Assembly (NCBI GenBank): GCA_900756495.1
Contig: CAAEKI010000170.1
Span: forward strand, 1-22,191
Reading direction: 5' to 3'
Length of the DNA stretch: 22,191 nucleotides
Source: an uncultured Oscillospiraceae bacterium
Lineage (GTDB): Bacteria > Bacillota > Clostridia > Oscillospirales > Oscillospiraceae
Part shown: one piece after another, positions 7,667-17,560 of the stretch
How positions within the stretch are numbered: the first letter of the stretch is position 1
Layout of the letters: each line of letters begins with the position of its first letter
Notes under the pieces: generated by a model
What the model was told of the DNA's origin: nothing
The model's input: only the letters and a program-made list of their open reading frames with translations
Database searches by the model: none
Made by a program: the position numbers and the translations under genes

Positions 7667-9910
7667 TTATTTAGCGTAGTAATTGATTAGGCACCCGGCC
7701 AGTACGATGTCACGCTCTTCGGCGGTCATACCGGTCAGCTTCAGCGTGACGGCGCTCTCGCTCTCCCCCTGGATCAGGGTGGCGGGCACCTCCTCCGCCC
7801 CACTCTCCAAAGCGGCGCGGATGCCGGGGATCCACAGCCTGTCCCCCGGCTGGATGTTTCGCTCCCTCAGGTTGTCGGCCGTAAAGGGCAGCATGCCCCA
7901 GTTTACCACATTGGAGCGGTAGCGCTTGGTGGCATACTCCTCCGCCACGTTGGCGCAGCCTCCCAGCACCCGCTGGCAGGAAGCGGCCTGCTCCCGGGCG
8001 GAGCCGTCGCCGGGCTTAAGCGCCATGACAAAGGTCCCCAGCCCGGTGGTCTTGCCGTCGTGGCCCCGCAGGGCCGCGGCCACATCGGGATCGCCGGGGT
8101 TTTCACGGCGCCGGCGCTCCAGCGCCAGGACCTCCTTTGCACGGGGGACATACTGGGGATCCTTGCGGCTCAGTGCAAACTCGGCCAGCCGCAGGGGGTT
8201 GGAGCGATAGGACGAGGTCTCGCCTGAGGGGATGAGCTCGTCGGTGGTGGTCACCGGGTCATAGATGGCGGAGGCGGCGGTGAGCATCAGATTCTCAGGC
8301 AGGGCCACCTGTTCCGGCCAGTCGGCGATGTTGGGCCCAAAGACCAACTCGGTCTCAGGCTGGGGCTTTCCTACCCCGAAGTAGACACGGGCCCTGTAGG
8401 AGCTGTCGTCGTAGGTATAGGGCTCCACGGGCGGATCGGCGGGACAGTCGGGCAGCTCGTCTGCGCCGGTGAGAATTCCGCCGTTGAGGGCTGTGGCCGC
8501 AATGGAGCGGGCGTCCATCAGGCCCACGTAAGAAACCTGCCCGTCGCCGGGCTTGGCCCCCTCCCGGTTGGGGAAGTTACGAGTGGAGTGCCGGATGGAG
8601 AAACCGCCGTTGGCAGGCGTGTCGCCTGCGCCGAAGCAGGGGCCGCAGAAGCAGGTCCGAATGGAGGCGCCGGCCGACATGAGGGCGGCGATATACCCCT
8701 TCCTGGTCAGTTCCTGCATGGCGGGCATGGAGCCCGGGTAGCAGGAGAGCCAGAAGGCGTCGGACCCCAAGGTGTGGTTCCCCAAAATCTCGGCTACGCG
8801 CACCAGGTTTTGATAGGTGCCGCCGGAGCAGCCTGCCACCACGCCCTGATCCACCCGGAACTGGCCGTCCACAATCTTATTGCGCAGGGGGGCGGCGTTT
8901 TTCACCCCCAGCTGCTCCGCCGTATCCAGATCCACCTGATGGAGCAGATCCTCCATGTTGGCCTTAAACTCCCGGATGGTATAGGCGTTGGAGGGGTGGA
9001 AGGGCAGAGCAATCATGGGTTCCACCTTTCCAAGGTCGATCTCGATGAGCTCGTCATAGTAGGCCCCGTCCTCAGGAGACTGGGCCTTGAACTGATCGCC
9101 CCGGCCCAGCACCTGCATATGTTCCTTTACCGTGTCGTCGGTAGACCATACGGTGGACAGGCAGGTGGTCTCGGTGGACATACAGTCGATGCCGGAGCGG
9201 TAATCCATTGCCAGAGAGGCCACGCCAGGGCCAAAGAACTCCAGCACGGCGTTTTTCACCACGCCGTCCCGGAAGGTGGCGGCAATCAGATCCAGCGTCA
9301 CATCCTGGGGACCCACACCGGGGCGCGGAGCGCCGGTCAGGTAGATGGCAATCACCCTCGGATAGGAGATGTCATAGGTCTTCTGCAGGAGCTGACGGGC
9401 CAGCTCGGGCCCCCCCTCGCCGATAGCCATAGTGCCGTAGGCTCCGTAGCGGGTATGGGAGTCGGATCCGAGGATCATGCGGCCTGGGGCGGCATAGCGC
9501 TCCCGCATGTAGGAGTGGATGACGGCCTGATGGGCCGGGACAAACTCGCCGCCGTACTTCTTGCAGGCCGAGAGTCCGAAGAGATGGTCGTCCTCGTTGA
9601 TGGTACCGCCCACGGCGCACAGGGAATTGTGGCAGTTGGTCAGTACGTAGGGCAGTGGGAACTCCTTGAGCCCGGAGGCCCGGGCCGTCTGTATAATGCC
9701 TACGTAGGTGATATCGTGAGAAGTAATGGCGTCGAATTTAATCTTCAGGCTGGCCATATCGCCGCTGGTGTTGTGGGCGGCCATAATCCGGTAGGCCATG
9801 GTGCCCTTCCTCGCCTCCTCCGGGGCGGGCAGCCCGGCCGCGGGGCCGTCCTGGGCGGGAATAAAAGCGCCGTTCCTGAAGTAAACGCCGCTGCGGGTTA
9901 ATTTGATCAT
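7667..9910 (-). CDS. Aconitase-family hydratase, single-chain (large domain plus swivel domain)
   Basis: A 747-residue protein of the aconitase superfamily. Three Cys ligands for a [4Fe-4S] cluster are visible: Cys361 (VVAGCSGGTYQN) and Cys422/Cys425 (CFCGPCFGAGD). Other signatures are GSDSHTRYGAYGTMAIGEGG at about 148-167 and HSTRNFPNREG at 441-451. The C-terminal part around YATKRYRSNVVNWGMLPF and GDRLWIPG is the swivel domain, so both domains are in one chain. I chose ATG 9910, preceded by GGAGGGAGAG; the ATG at 9937 lacks a site. It could interconvert citrate and isocitrate, but it may instead be a YbhJ-like paralogue with another hydroxyacid substrate; there is no citrate synthase or isocitrate dehydrogenase beside it. 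Confidence 0.88.
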   Translation of the reverse strand: MIKLTRSGVYFRNGAFIPAQDGPAAGLPAPEEARKGTMAYRIMAAHNTSGDMASLKIKFDAITSHDITYVGIIQTARASGLKEFPLPYVLTNCHNSLCAVGGTINEDDHLFGLSACKKYGGEFVPAHQAVIHSYMRERYAAPGRMILGSDSHTRYGAYGTMAIGEGGPELARQLLQKTYDISYPRVIAIYLTGAPRPGVGPQDVTLDLIAATFRDGVVKNAVLEFFGPGVASLAMDYRSGIDCMSTETTCLSTVWSTDDTVKEHMQVLGRGDQFKAQSPEDGAYYDELIEIDLGKVEPMIALPFHPSNAYTIREFKANMEDLLHQVDLDTAEQLGVKNAAPLRNKIVDGQFRVDQGVVAGCSGGTYQNLVRVAEILGNHTLGSDAFWLSCYPGSMPAMQELTRKGYIAALMSAGASIRTCFCGPCFGAGDTPANGGFSIRHSTRNFPNREGAKPGDGQVSYVGLMDARSIAATALNGGILTGADELPDCPADPPVEPYTYDDSSYRARVYFGVGKPQPETELVFGPNIADWPEQVALPENLMLTAASAIYDPVTTTDELIPSGETSSYRSNPLRLAEFALSRKDPQYVPRAKEVLALERRRRENPGDPDVAAALRGHDGKTTGLGTFVMALKPGDGSAREQAASCQRVLGGCANVAEEYATKRYRSNVVNWGMLPFTADNLRERNIQPGDRLWIPGIRAALESGAEEVPATLIQGESESAVTLKLTGMTAEERDIVLAGCLINYYAK

Positions 9911-9946
9911 GGAACTCTCCCTCCGGTTACTTTTCAATGATGCTTT

Positions 9947-9975
9947 ATTATACTAAATCAAGGGGCGAAACGCAA
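9947..9975 (-). promoter_or_regulatory. Promoter of the hydratase-DUF1847 operon
   Basis: On the minus strand a perfect -10 TATAAT (9952-9947) has TTGCGT (9975-9970) 17 bases upstream as a weaker -35. The start would fall near 9940, about 30 bases before ATG 9910. Confidence 0.6.
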
Positions 9976-10045
9976 GGGTCAGGTTTTCACTCTCCCGGTC
10001 CGCCCTCTTCCATAAAATTTATGTCAACCTTTTTCTCCTTCTCCA

Positions 10046-10074
10046 TTGACGCAAACTGCGGAATACGGTAGAAT
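10046..10074 (+). promoter_or_regulatory. Promoter of the amidase gene
   Basis: TTGACG (10046-10051) and TAGAAT (10069-10074) are separated by 17 bases, each five of six matches to consensus. The start would fall near 10081, followed by GAGGAG shortly before ATG 10108. The promoter diverges from that of the hydratase operon. Confidence 0.75.
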
Positions 10075-10107
10075 AAAGTCACATTTGTGTGTTGAGGAGC
10101 GCCCGAC

Positions 10108-11646
10108 ATGAAAAAGACCGTATCCCTGTTGCTGATCCTGGCTCTGCTGGCCTGTCTGCCGCCCGCTTGGGCCGCAGGTCCCGCCGGTTCCGTCACAGTC
10201 CGCTTTTATGACGAGGAGAGCGGGCAATATCAGCGTGACATCCAGACTGATGTGGTCCGTCTCACCCTGGACGGCAGCGCGCTGGACGGCCCCGTTCCCG
10301 CTATGGTGCAGTATGTAGACGGGGACGGCCGTACTCTGGTCCCGGTCCGGCTGGTCTCCGAGCATCTGGGCGCCCAGGTCATCTGGGTGGCCGGTACCCG
10401 GCAGGTTATCCTGCTGAAGGGCGCGGATACCATCGTGCTCACCCTGGGGTCCTCCAAGGCGGTATCCAACGGCCAGATTGTGGATCTGCCCGGCGGCGTC
10501 GCCGCCGGGGTGGTCAAGTACCAGGGGGTTGAAAACACAATGGTGCCGCTGCGCTTTGTCTCCGAGCAGCTGGGCGCCCAGATTCAGTGGGATCAGGACA
10601 CCTTTACCGCTGCCATCACCGCCCCACGGGAGATCGTGCCGGAGCCGGAACCGGAGCCCTCCCCTGTACCGGAGCCCTCTCCTCTGCCCGACGTATCTCC
10701 CTCCCCCGGCGATCTGGGCCTGGTGACCAAAATTACCGCCGACGCCAATGCCCAGACGGTGGACATTCTCACCGACCACACGCCGGAATACAGGGTATTG
10801 GACCTGGGGGACCGCGTGGTGGTGGATGTATTGGGATCGGTGCTCGCCTCTGGCTTTCCCGGTACCATCACGGTGGAAAACGATCTGATTACCACCGTGC
10901 GCTATGCCCAGCACTCTGAAGACGACCTGAGTTACGGCTATCCCCATACCGTCCGTGTGGTGCTGGACCTGCGGCACGGAGTTACGCTGAGCCACAACGT
11001 CAAGGTAGAGGCCCTCGCCTCCGGCATCCGCATCACCACCTACCTTCCCGACGAGGACCGGGACGAGATAGACTTTACCCCCTCCATCCCCATCGATCCC
11101 CACAAGTCCACTATCGTGCTGGATGCGGGACACGGCGGCTCCCGGGACGGCGCCACGTATGAGGGTTACAAGGAGAAGGATATCAACCTCTCCGTGACTC
11201 GGAAGGTCCAGGCGCTCCTGCTGGCCCAGGGCTACAATGTCGTCATGACCCGCTCCGACGACAGCTATATGGACCTCTATGACCGGGCCGATATCGCCAA
11301 CGCCGTGGACGCCGACATCTTTGTCTCCATCCACTCCAACGCCTCCGCCACCAACAAGGACTTCCAGGGCATCTTTACCTATTATCACCCCAGCAGCAAT
11401 CGGGGCGCCAGACTGGCCCAGGCCATTCAAATGCCTTTGGCGCAGATCACGGGCGGTATAGACCGCGGCATTCTCAGCAACGACTACGTGGTACTGCGGG
11501 AAACCGACATGTGCGCGGCCCTGGTTGAGATGGGCTTTATGTCCAATCATGAGGAGCTCATGCGGCTCATTGACGACAGCTATCAGGACAAGCTGGCCCA
11601 GGGAATTGCCGAGGGTATCGTACGGTATCTCAACAGCTTGAGCTAG
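10108..11646 (+). CDS. Secreted N-acetylmuramoyl-L-alanine amidase (stalk, AMIN and Amidase_3 domains)
   Basis: A 512-residue exported peptidoglycan hydrolase. The signal peptide MKKTVSLLLILALLACLPPAWA is followed by a copper-amine-oxidase-N-like stalk (about 45-172) with two repeats of V-P-x-R-x-V-S-E-x-L-G-A-Q-(V/I)-x-W. A Pro/Glu linker (EPEPEPSPVPEPSPLP) comes next, then an AMIN-type beta domain (about 205-320). The catalytic Amidase_3 domain (about 335-510) has VLDAGHGG with zinc His near 342, a Glu in YKEKD near 357, SIHSN with His near 409, and the catalytic Glu of VEMGFMSN near 474. It would cleave the bond between muramic acid and the stem peptide, in cell separation or wall turnover. 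Ribosome site GAGGAG precedes the ATG. It is a single-gene unit between its own promoter and terminator. Confidence 0.94.
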   Translation: MKKTVSLLLILALLACLPPAWAAGPAGSVTVRFYDEESGQYQRDIQTDVVRLTLDGSALDGPVPAMVQYVDGDGRTLVPVRLVSEHLGAQVIWVAGTRQVILLKGADTIVLTLGSSKAVSNGQIVDLPGGVAAGVVKYQGVENTMVPLRFVSEQLGAQIQWDQDTFTAAITAPREIVPEPEPEPSPVPEPSPLPDVSPSPGDLGLVTKITADANAQTVDILTDHTPEYRVLDLGDRVVVDVLGSVLASGFPGTITVENDLITTVRYAQHSEDDLSYGYPHTVRVVLDLRHGVTLSHNVKVEALASGIRITTYLPDEDRDEIDFTPSIPIDPHKSTIVLDAGHGGSRDGATYEGYKEKDINLSVTRKVQALLLAQGYNVVMTRSDDSYMDLYDRADIANAVDADIFVSIHSNASATNKDFQGIFTYYHPSSNRGARLAQAIQMPLAQITGGIDRGILSNDYVVLRETDMCAALVEMGFMSNHEELMRLIDDSYQDKLAQGIAEGIVRYLNSLS

Positions 11647-11690
11647 GACCTGATGCATCCCCGGACGGAGCAAACGCCCGGAGATATACG

Positions 11691-11731
11691 AAAAAGCGGC
11701 GATACACCCGTCGGTGTATCGCCGCTTTTTT
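11691..11731. terminator. Bidirectional intrinsic terminator between amidase and ferredoxin
   Basis: A perfect stem of about 18 bp (AAAAAGCGGCGATACACC with its complement) closes a 4-base loop CGTC and ends in a T-run on both strands. It terminates the amidase transcript on the plus strand and the ferredoxin transcript on the minus strand. Confidence 0.92.
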
Positions 11732-11748
11732 GCGTTTATGTAGCTGAA

Positions 11749-12232
<484 letters not shown>

Positions 12233-12236
12233 GCGT

Positions 12237-14738
12237 TTGAACGAAACCAGATTTACCGACCGGGCCCAGACCGCCCTGCGTCTGGCCCAGGAGGCCAGCG
12301 CCGAGCTGGGGCACGGTTATGTAGGCAGCGAGCACCTGCTGCTCGGCTTGGCCCGGGAGGGCAAAGGCGTTGCCGCCACTGTGCTGAAAGGCGCCGGATT
12401 GGAAGGCGACGCCATCCGCGGCGCTATCGCGCGGCTGGTAGGTGTGGGAGCCCCCGGCGGCCTCCCCTCCCAGGGTCTGACGCCCCGCTGCAAAAAAATC
12501 ATTGAACTGGCCCTGAACGAGGCTGCCCGGCTGGGGCACCGGTACGTAGGCACCGAGCACCTGCTGATGGGCATCCTCCGGGAGGGAGACGGGGTGGCCG
12601 TCCGGGTACTGGCAGGGGCCGGAGCTGAACCCAGAAAGCTCTACGGCGACGTGGTTGCCGCCATGGGAGGCGAAGCGCAGCCTCCCTTCCGAATGCCGGG
12701 CGGCAGCGGCAAGCCCCGGAGCGAACGGGATTACCCCACCGGTGACAGCAAGCTGCTGGAGCAGTTCTCCCGGGATCTGACCCGGCTGGCCGCCGGAGGC
12801 ATGCTGGACCCGGTGGTAGGGCGTGACAAGGAGATCGCGCGGGTCATTCAAATCCTCTCCCGGCGGCAGAAGAACAATCCCGCCCTCATCGGTGAACCCG
12901 GCGTCGGCAAAACTGCCGTGGCCGAGGGGCTGGCCCGGCGGATGGTGGCCGGCGAGGTTCCCGAGGATCTCCAGCGCAAGCGCCTGCTCTCCCTCGATCT
13001 GTCCTCCATGGTGGCGGGCACCAAGTACCGGGGCGAATTTGAAGAGCGGGTGAAAAACATCCTCTCCGAGGTCCGCCGGTCCGGCGACATCATCCTGTTT
13101 ATCGATGAGCTCCACACCATCGTGGGGGCTGGAAGCGCCGAAGGCGCCATTGATGCGGCCAACATCATCAAGCCAGCCCTGGGCCGCGGGGAAATCCAGG
13201 TAGTGGGCGCCACCACCACCGACGAATACCGCAAATATATCGAAAAGGACGCTGCCCTGGAGCGGCGCTTCCAGCCTGTAATGGTGGAGGAGCCCGACGC
13301 CGGTACCGCTCTGGCCATTCTCCGTGGCCTGCGGGATCGGTACGAGGCCCACCACCGCCTGCGCATCACCGACGAGGCGCTGGAGGCCGCCGTCACCCTC
13401 TCTTCCCGCTATATCAGCGACCGGCGCCTGCCCGACAAGGCCATCGATCTGATGGATGAAGCGGCCAGCCGGGTCCGGATGGATCGGCTGGCCACCCCCC
13501 CTGACCTGCGGGAGCTGGAGGACAAGGTGGAGCGTACCCGGCAGGAGAAAGAGCTGGCCATCCGCAGCCAGGAGTTTGAAAAAGCCGCCATGCTTCGGGA
13601 TGCCGAAGGTGATTTCCGGCGTGAACTGGAAAAGCAGAAGGCCGCCTTTCACTCCGGTCAAAATGCCGGTCTGGTGAGCGCGGAAGACGTCGCCGCCGTC
13701 GTCTCCAGCTGGACCGGCATTCCTGTCACCACCCTCACCGAGACGGAGAGCCAGCGGCTTTTACGGCTGGAGGAGGAGCTCCACCGCCGGGTCGTGGGGC
13801 AGGAGGAGGCGGTCAATGCCGTGGCCCGGGCAATCCGCCGGGGCCGGGTTGGTCTCAAGGAGCCTGGCCGGCCCACGGGGAGTTTCCTCTTCCTGGGACC
13901 CACCGGCGTTGGAAAGACCGAGCTGTGCCGGGCCCTGGCCCAGGCCCTCTTCGGCAGCGAGGAGGCCCTCCTCCGCTTCGACATGTCGGAGTATATGGAA
14001 AAGCACACCGTCTCCCGCCTCATTGGCTCTCCGCCCGGCTATGTGGGCCATGAGGAGGGGGGGCAGCTCACGGAGAAAATCCGCCGGCGGCCCTACGCCG
14101 TGGTGCTCTTTGACGAGATCGAGAAAGCCCACGCCGACGTATGGGGCATTCTGCTCCAGATCATGGAAGACGGCCAAGTCACCGACGCCCAGGGCCGGAA
14201 GGCCGATTTCCGCAATACGGTCATTGTCATGACCTCCAATGTGGGGGCGGCCAAAATTACCGCCAAGGGGGCCAAACTCGGCTTCGCCCTTAGTGAGAAA
14301 AAGCCGGGCGAGACCCGTCCCCAGGAGGAACTGCGCGCCGCTGTGCTGGAGGATCTGAAAAAGGTCTTCCGCCCCGAGTTCCTTAACCGTCTGGATGAAA
14401 CGATTGTGTTTACTCAGTTAAGTCGGAGTGAAATCCGCGCCATCGCCCACCGGATGCTGGAGGGTGTGGCGGAGCGGATGGCCGCTCTAGGGATCTCCCT
14501 GAAGGTGACACCGGCAGCTGTAGATGCCTTGGCCGACGCCGGCTTCGACCCCGACTATGGCGCCCGTCCTCTCCGCCGGGCCATCCGAAGCCGCGTGGAG
14601 GACCGAGCCGCCGAGCTGCTTCTCTCCGGTGAGGCGGCACCCGGTTCCGCCCTGGAGGTAGACGCCGGGGCAGATGGTCTGGTACTCTCCCCCATCGTCC
14701 TGCCTGCAACTACAAAAGAAACAGGTGACTTATCATGA
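12237..14738 (+). CDS. clpC: ATP-dependent Clp protease ATP-binding subunit ClpC
   Basis: An 833-residue AAA+ unfoldase that feeds proteins to ClpP. Domains in order: two Clp-N repeats (about 1-70 and 80-145, marked by [14 protein letters not shown] and [14 protein letters not shown]), and the first AAA module with Walker A GEPGVGKT near 219 and Walker B FIDELH near 289. A short middle domain with a UVR-like motif ([15 protein letters not shown]) lies near 440-455. The second AAA module has GPTGVGKT near 554 and [11 protein letters not shown], then a C-terminal D2-small domain. I prefer TTG 12237: it follows GAGGTG and gives the family N-terminus (x-x-x-R-F-T-D-R-A). ATG 12171 would add 22 unlike residues after a weaker AAGGGG. 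No ctsR, mcsA or mcsB lies next to it. Its end overlaps the following lipoprotein gene by ATGA. Confidence 0.93.
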   Translation: MNETRFTDRAQTALRLAQEASAELGHGYVGSEHLLLGLAREGKGVAATVLKGAGLEGDAIRGAIARLVGVGAPGGLPSQGLTPRCKKIIELALNEAARLGHRYVGTEHLLMGILREGDGVAVRVLAGAGAEPRKLYGDVVAAMGGEAQPPFRMPGGSGKPRSERDYPTGDSKLLEQFSRDLTRLAAGGMLDPVVGRDKEIARVIQILSRRQKNNPALIGEPGVGKTAVAEGLARRMVAGEVPEDLQRKRLLSLDLSSMVAGTKYRGEFEERVKNILSEVRRSGDIILFIDELHTIVGAGSAEGAIDAANIIKPALGRGEIQVVGATTTDEYRKYIEKDAALERRFQPVMVEEPDAGTALAILRGLRDRYEAHHRLRITDEALEAAVTLSSRYISDRRLPDKAIDLMDEAASRVRMDRLATPPDLRELEDKVERTRQEKELAIRSQEFEKAAMLRDAEGDFRRELEKQKAAFHSGQNAGLVSAEDVAAVVSSWTGIPVTTLTETESQRLLRLEEELHRRVVGQEEAVNAVARAIRRGRVGLKEPGRPTGSFLFLGPTGVGKTELCRALAQALFGSEEALLRFDMSEYMEKHTVSRLIGSPPGYVGHEEGGQLTEKIRRRPYAVVLFDEIEKAHADVWGILLQIMEDGQVTDAQGRKADFRNTVIVMTSNVGAAKITAKGAKLGFALSEKKPGETRPQEELRAAVLEDLKKVFRPEFLNRLDETIVFTQLSRSEIRAIAHRMLEGVAERMAALGISLKVTPAAVDALADAGFDPDYGARPLRRAIRSRVEDRAAELLLSGEAAPGSALEVDAGADGLVLSPIVLPATTKETGDLS

Positions 14739-15262
14739 AAAAATTTCTCTCGTTCGCTCTGTCTGTCCTACTCCTCTCCGCGCTTTTGACCGGATGCGGA
14801 GAGGGCGGCGGAAAGGGGGATGAAACGCCCCTCGCCCCGGAGGAGCGCACCGAGCTCTACAAAAACGCCATTGAGAGCGCCCGGGATCAGGAGATGAACG
14901 AAGCCGTTCCCGTCATCACCTCAGCCGAGGATGACATGGCCGATTTTATCCTTCCCATGCTGGGTATCACTGCTGAAAACACCAGTTCCTTTGCCGTAGC
15001 GGTCTCCGCTATGAATGTCCGGGCTTACGGCATTGCCGCCGTGATGCCCGCCGCCGGTGAGGATGAGGCGGTGCTGGAGGGGCTCAACAGCTTTATCGAA
15101 AACCAGCGGCAAAGTTTTGAACAGTACTTGGCCGACCAGTACGAGGTGGCCAAGAACGCCCGGTTGGAGACCCTGGAGGACGGCACCCTCCTGCTGGTCA
15201 TGAGCGAGGGCCAGGATGCCCTCTTTGATGCTATCCGGGACAGCATCGAAAAGGCGGGATAA
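14735..15262 (+). CDS. DUF4358 family lipoprotein
   Basis: A 175-residue predicted lipoprotein with signal [21 protein letters not shown] and lipid-modified Cys at 21, followed by a Gly-rich linker. The mature part fits DUF4358: an acidic first half with ILPMLGI, a central strand [16 protein letters not shown], a helix with [22 protein letters not shown], and a final strand [17 protein letters not shown]. The function of the family is unknown; it is common in Clostridia and anchored outside the membrane. The ATG overlaps the clpC stop (ATGA), so it is made from the clpC transcript by coupled translation. A hairpin follows nine bases after the stop. The link to a cytoplasmic unfoldase is unusual and may be no more than shared expression. 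Confidence 0.85.
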   Translation: MKKFLSFALSVLLLSALLTGCGEGGGKGDETPLAPEERTELYKNAIESARDQEMNEAVPVITSAEDDMADFILPMLGITAENTSSFAVAVSAMNVRAYGIAAVMPAAGEDEAVLEGLNSFIENQRQSFEQYLADQYEVAKNARLETLEDGTLLLVMSEGQDALFDAIRDSIEKAG

Positions 15263-15270
15263 TTCTGTAG

Positions 15271-15303
15271 AACTGCGGGCAGCCCAATGGGCTGTCCGCA
15301 GTT
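15271..15303. terminator. Hairpin between convergent lipoprotein and MFS genes
   Basis: Arms AACTGCGG-G-CAGCCC and GGGCTG-T-CCGCAGTT pair with one mismatch around a 3-base loop AAT. It lies between the ends of two convergent genes. T-runs on both sides are short, so it is a moderate terminator for either strand. Confidence 0.65.
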
Positions 15304-15309
15304 GGCCGT

Positions 15310-16536
15310 TTATTCCTTGAAATCTTTTTTGTCAATCATCAGGATAAGGAAAAACGCAATAAGGGCGCATACCGCAAAAATGATGACAGCCCCGGCATAG
15401 CTTCCAAAAATCTTCAGCCCCAGAGCCAATGCCACAAAGGCAAATGCCCGAATCAGTGTCCCCATCGTAAATACAACTCTGTTTACAGAGGGAAATTCCC
15501 TGATGCCAAAGGTAGTCATAATCATGGAAGGCATCAGGTTTCCTATTCCGCCGATTGCGAAACCGAGCATAACTATGCCCACCATCACCATGCCGTAGCT
15601 CAATTGAAGTCTCAGCAGAATAAATAGCACGACATACCACGCGGCATAGAGCAGAGAGGCCCTCTTGGTAGACCACTTCTGATCAATTAAGCCCCAAACC
15701 AAGCTTCCGCCAATTCCAATCAGGCTGGCCATAGAGAGTGTCGCGACCGCCTTTGCCTGTTCAAACCCGAATTCCATCAGATAGCTCACCGTTTGGCTGA
15801 CCATTCCTTGGGTAACCAGGAAGAGCAGCCCGTAAGCGCAGGCAATTAGCCATGCGTTTTTATTGCACAGCAGCCTCTTCAGCGTCCACTGGCTCTGATA
15901 ACGGGCAGGGGCTCCCTTCCCGCCGCCTACCGGGGCGGTTCCGGCCCCCTGCGGGTAATCCCTGACCCAGAATATACTGACAACGCCCATCAGGATCACG
16001 CCAATGCCGATTACAAAGAATGCCTGCGAAAGTCCCATCCCTTGGATCAGCGTACTGAGCAGCGGCACAAAAAGGAATGCGGCCATCGGCATCCCCATCG
16101 TCGTAATTCCGAGCACTACGGCCTTTTTCGTCGGAAACCAGTTTCCAATTATCGTATTGGTTGTTGCTCCAGCGTACCCGTTGCTCAGCACTTGTCCGGC
16201 GATGATACAGATGGCATATCCCGCAATACTGGAAACACTGCCCATAAAAACAACGCTGATTCCAGCCAAAATATAAGTAATCACTGTGACAAAGCGCGCC
16301 CCACGCTTCATCACCAGCGATGCGAACAGGAAAGAGCCGATGACCGACAGTATCCCTCCAACCGTGGACAGGGAGAGCAGTACGCTTCGGTCCCATTGAA
16401 ATTTTTCCACAAAAGCCGGAATCCAGACGTTCATCCCGCTCGTCGTAACACCTGCCGATATCCACCAAGCCAAAAGGGAATGGATAATGAGGCTATATCC
16501 CCAGAGGCCGCTCTTCCATCTCTTATTATCGCTCAT
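15310..16536 (-). CDS. MFS transporter, carboxylate-type (OFA/monocarboxylate-like)
   Basis: A 408-residue membrane protein with about twelve hydrophobic helices in two halves, separated by a hydrophilic loop near residues 195-220 (DYPQGAGTAPVGGGKGAPARYQ). The first half has the MFS loop-2/3 region FASLVMKRGARF and the segment GNWFPTKKAVVLGITTMGMPMA, which resembles bacterial members moving organic acids (oxalate/formate and monocarboxylate group). ATG 16536 follows GGGGAGGCGGGAAGG and lies 18 bases after the stop of the amidohydrolase gene, so it is the last gene of that operon. It would take up the aromatic substrate or export an acidic product. Direction and substrate are not visible from sequence. 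Confidence 0.88.
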   Translation of the reverse strand: MSDNKRWKSGLWGYSLIIHSLLAWWISAGVTTSGMNVWIPAFVEKFQWDRSVLLSLSTVGGILSVIGSFLFASLVMKRGARFVTVITYILAGISVVFMGSVSSIAGYAICIIAGQVLSNGYAGATTNTIIGNWFPTKKAVVLGITTMGMPMAAFLFVPLLSTLIQGMGLSQAFFVIGIGVILMGVVSIFWVRDYPQGAGTAPVGGGKGAPARYQSQWTLKRLLCNKNAWLIACAYGLLFLVTQGMVSQTVSYLMEFGFEQAKAVATLSMASLIGIGGSLVWGLIDQKWSTKRASLLYAAWYVVLFILLRLQLSYGMVMVGIVMLGFAIGGIGNLMPSMIMTTFGIREFPSVNRVVFTMGTLIRAFAFVALALGLKIFGSYAGAVIIFAVCALIAFFLILMIDKKDFKE

Positions 16537-16554
16537 CCTTCCCGCCTCCCCGTT

Positions 16555-17538
16555 TTATATGCCATACAACAGCTTTTTTCCATTTTCATACGCAACGCGC
16601 CGTCTGGATTCCTCGCTTATCGGCAGTTGATCGAGGCAGCAAGCTGCCTCTTCATTTGACTCAAACGGATAATCTACCGCAAACAGGATCCGGTCATCGC
16701 CAATTGCCTGAATGGCACAGGCCATTGCCGCAGAGGACAGATTTCCGCTCATGGTAATATAGATATTTTGCTTAAAATAGGCGGAAGGCTCCCGCCGGTT
16801 GCGGGAATCCTGCGGCGCGATTCTCCAGCGGTTATCCATCCTCCACAGAACATAGGGAAGCATTTCGCCCATATGCCCTACGATGAGCTTTACTTTTGGA
16901 AACCGGTCAAACAACCCTGTAAAAATAAAGCGCAGCACATAAGTTGCGGTATCCACACCCCAACTCCAGGTAGGACCGTTGAGGGCTTCGCAATCCCGGT
17001 AGAGCGCCATGCTGTCAGAAAGAGTCTCTGTTGGATGAATATACAGGGGGACCCCCAAGCGCTCCGCACGCTCCCAAATGCACCAAAACGGCTTCTCATC
17101 CAAGAATGCTCCGCCAGCCAGCGTTCGACCCGCAATTGTGGCCCCTTTGAAACCCAGCTCCGCGACACAGCGCTCCAGCTCCTCTGCCGCCGCCTCCGGC
17201 GCCTGGAGCGGAAGCAGTGCAAAGGCCTCAAACCGCCCCGGATGGCTCTGGACCGTGTCATAAAGATAATTGTTGAACCTGCGGGCCAATGCGGCCGCTT
17301 CGCCTTGATCTGCGACTCCCTCCAGTCCATTGGACCCGGCTTGGAGAACCTGTATCGCGATATTGCTTCGGTCCATACTGGGTATTCGCTCTTTTTCCAC
17401 GTCACAGGCCAGAAATGCGGTCCGTTTCAGTTCCTCCTGACTCAGATTGATGGTCAGCCCCATGTTCTTCAGCATTTCACCCCGCATCTGCATCAGCCGT
17501 TCTGTGGCGAAATGCTCCTCAAAAGCGATTTTTTCCAT
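16555..17538 (-). CDS. Amidohydrolase-family decarboxylase, gamma-resorcylate decarboxylase-like
   Basis: A 327-residue TIM-barrel protein of the ACMSD/amidohydrolase decarboxylase group. It starts MEKIAFEEHFA, matching the E-x-H metal motif that opens gamma-resorcylate (2,6-dihydroxybenzoate) decarboxylases rather than the H-x-H of hydrolases. Matching residues follow: His168 (YIHPTE), His222 and Glu225 (VGHMGEMLPY), and Asp289 (FAVDYPFE). The spacing agrees with that recalled for the characterised enzyme (E8, H10, H164, H218, E221, D287). Non-oxidative, metal-dependent loss of CO2 from an ortho-hydroxybenzoate is the likely reaction. ATG 17538 follows AGGAGAGGAG. It lies 22 bases downstream of the C-C hydrolase gene, and MFS follows. 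A different ortho-hydroxy acid substrate, or the reverse carboxylation, is possible. Confidence 0.85.
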   Translation of the reverse strand: MEKIAFEEHFATERLMQMRGEMLKNMGLTINLSQEELKRTAFLACDVEKERIPSMDRSNIAIQVLQAGSNGLEGVADQGEAAALARRFNNYLYDTVQSHPGRFEAFALLPLQAPEAAAEELERCVAELGFKGATIAGRTLAGGAFLDEKPFWCIWERAERLGVPLYIHPTETLSDSMALYRDCEALNGPTWSWGVDTATYVLRFIFTGLFDRFPKVKLIVGHMGEMLPYVLWRMDNRWRIAPQDSRNRREPSAYFKQNIYITMSGNLSSAAMACAIQAIGDDRILFAVDYPFESNEEAACCLDQLPISEESRRRVAYENGKKLLYGI

Positions 17539-17560
17539 GGTACTACTCCTCTCCTATCAA

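Noticed and set aside
10024..11673. A 549-codon minus-strand frame opposite the amidase
   Set aside because: It mirrors the amidase codons, shows no domain, and lacks a ribosome site; the amidase frame has clear catalytic motifs.
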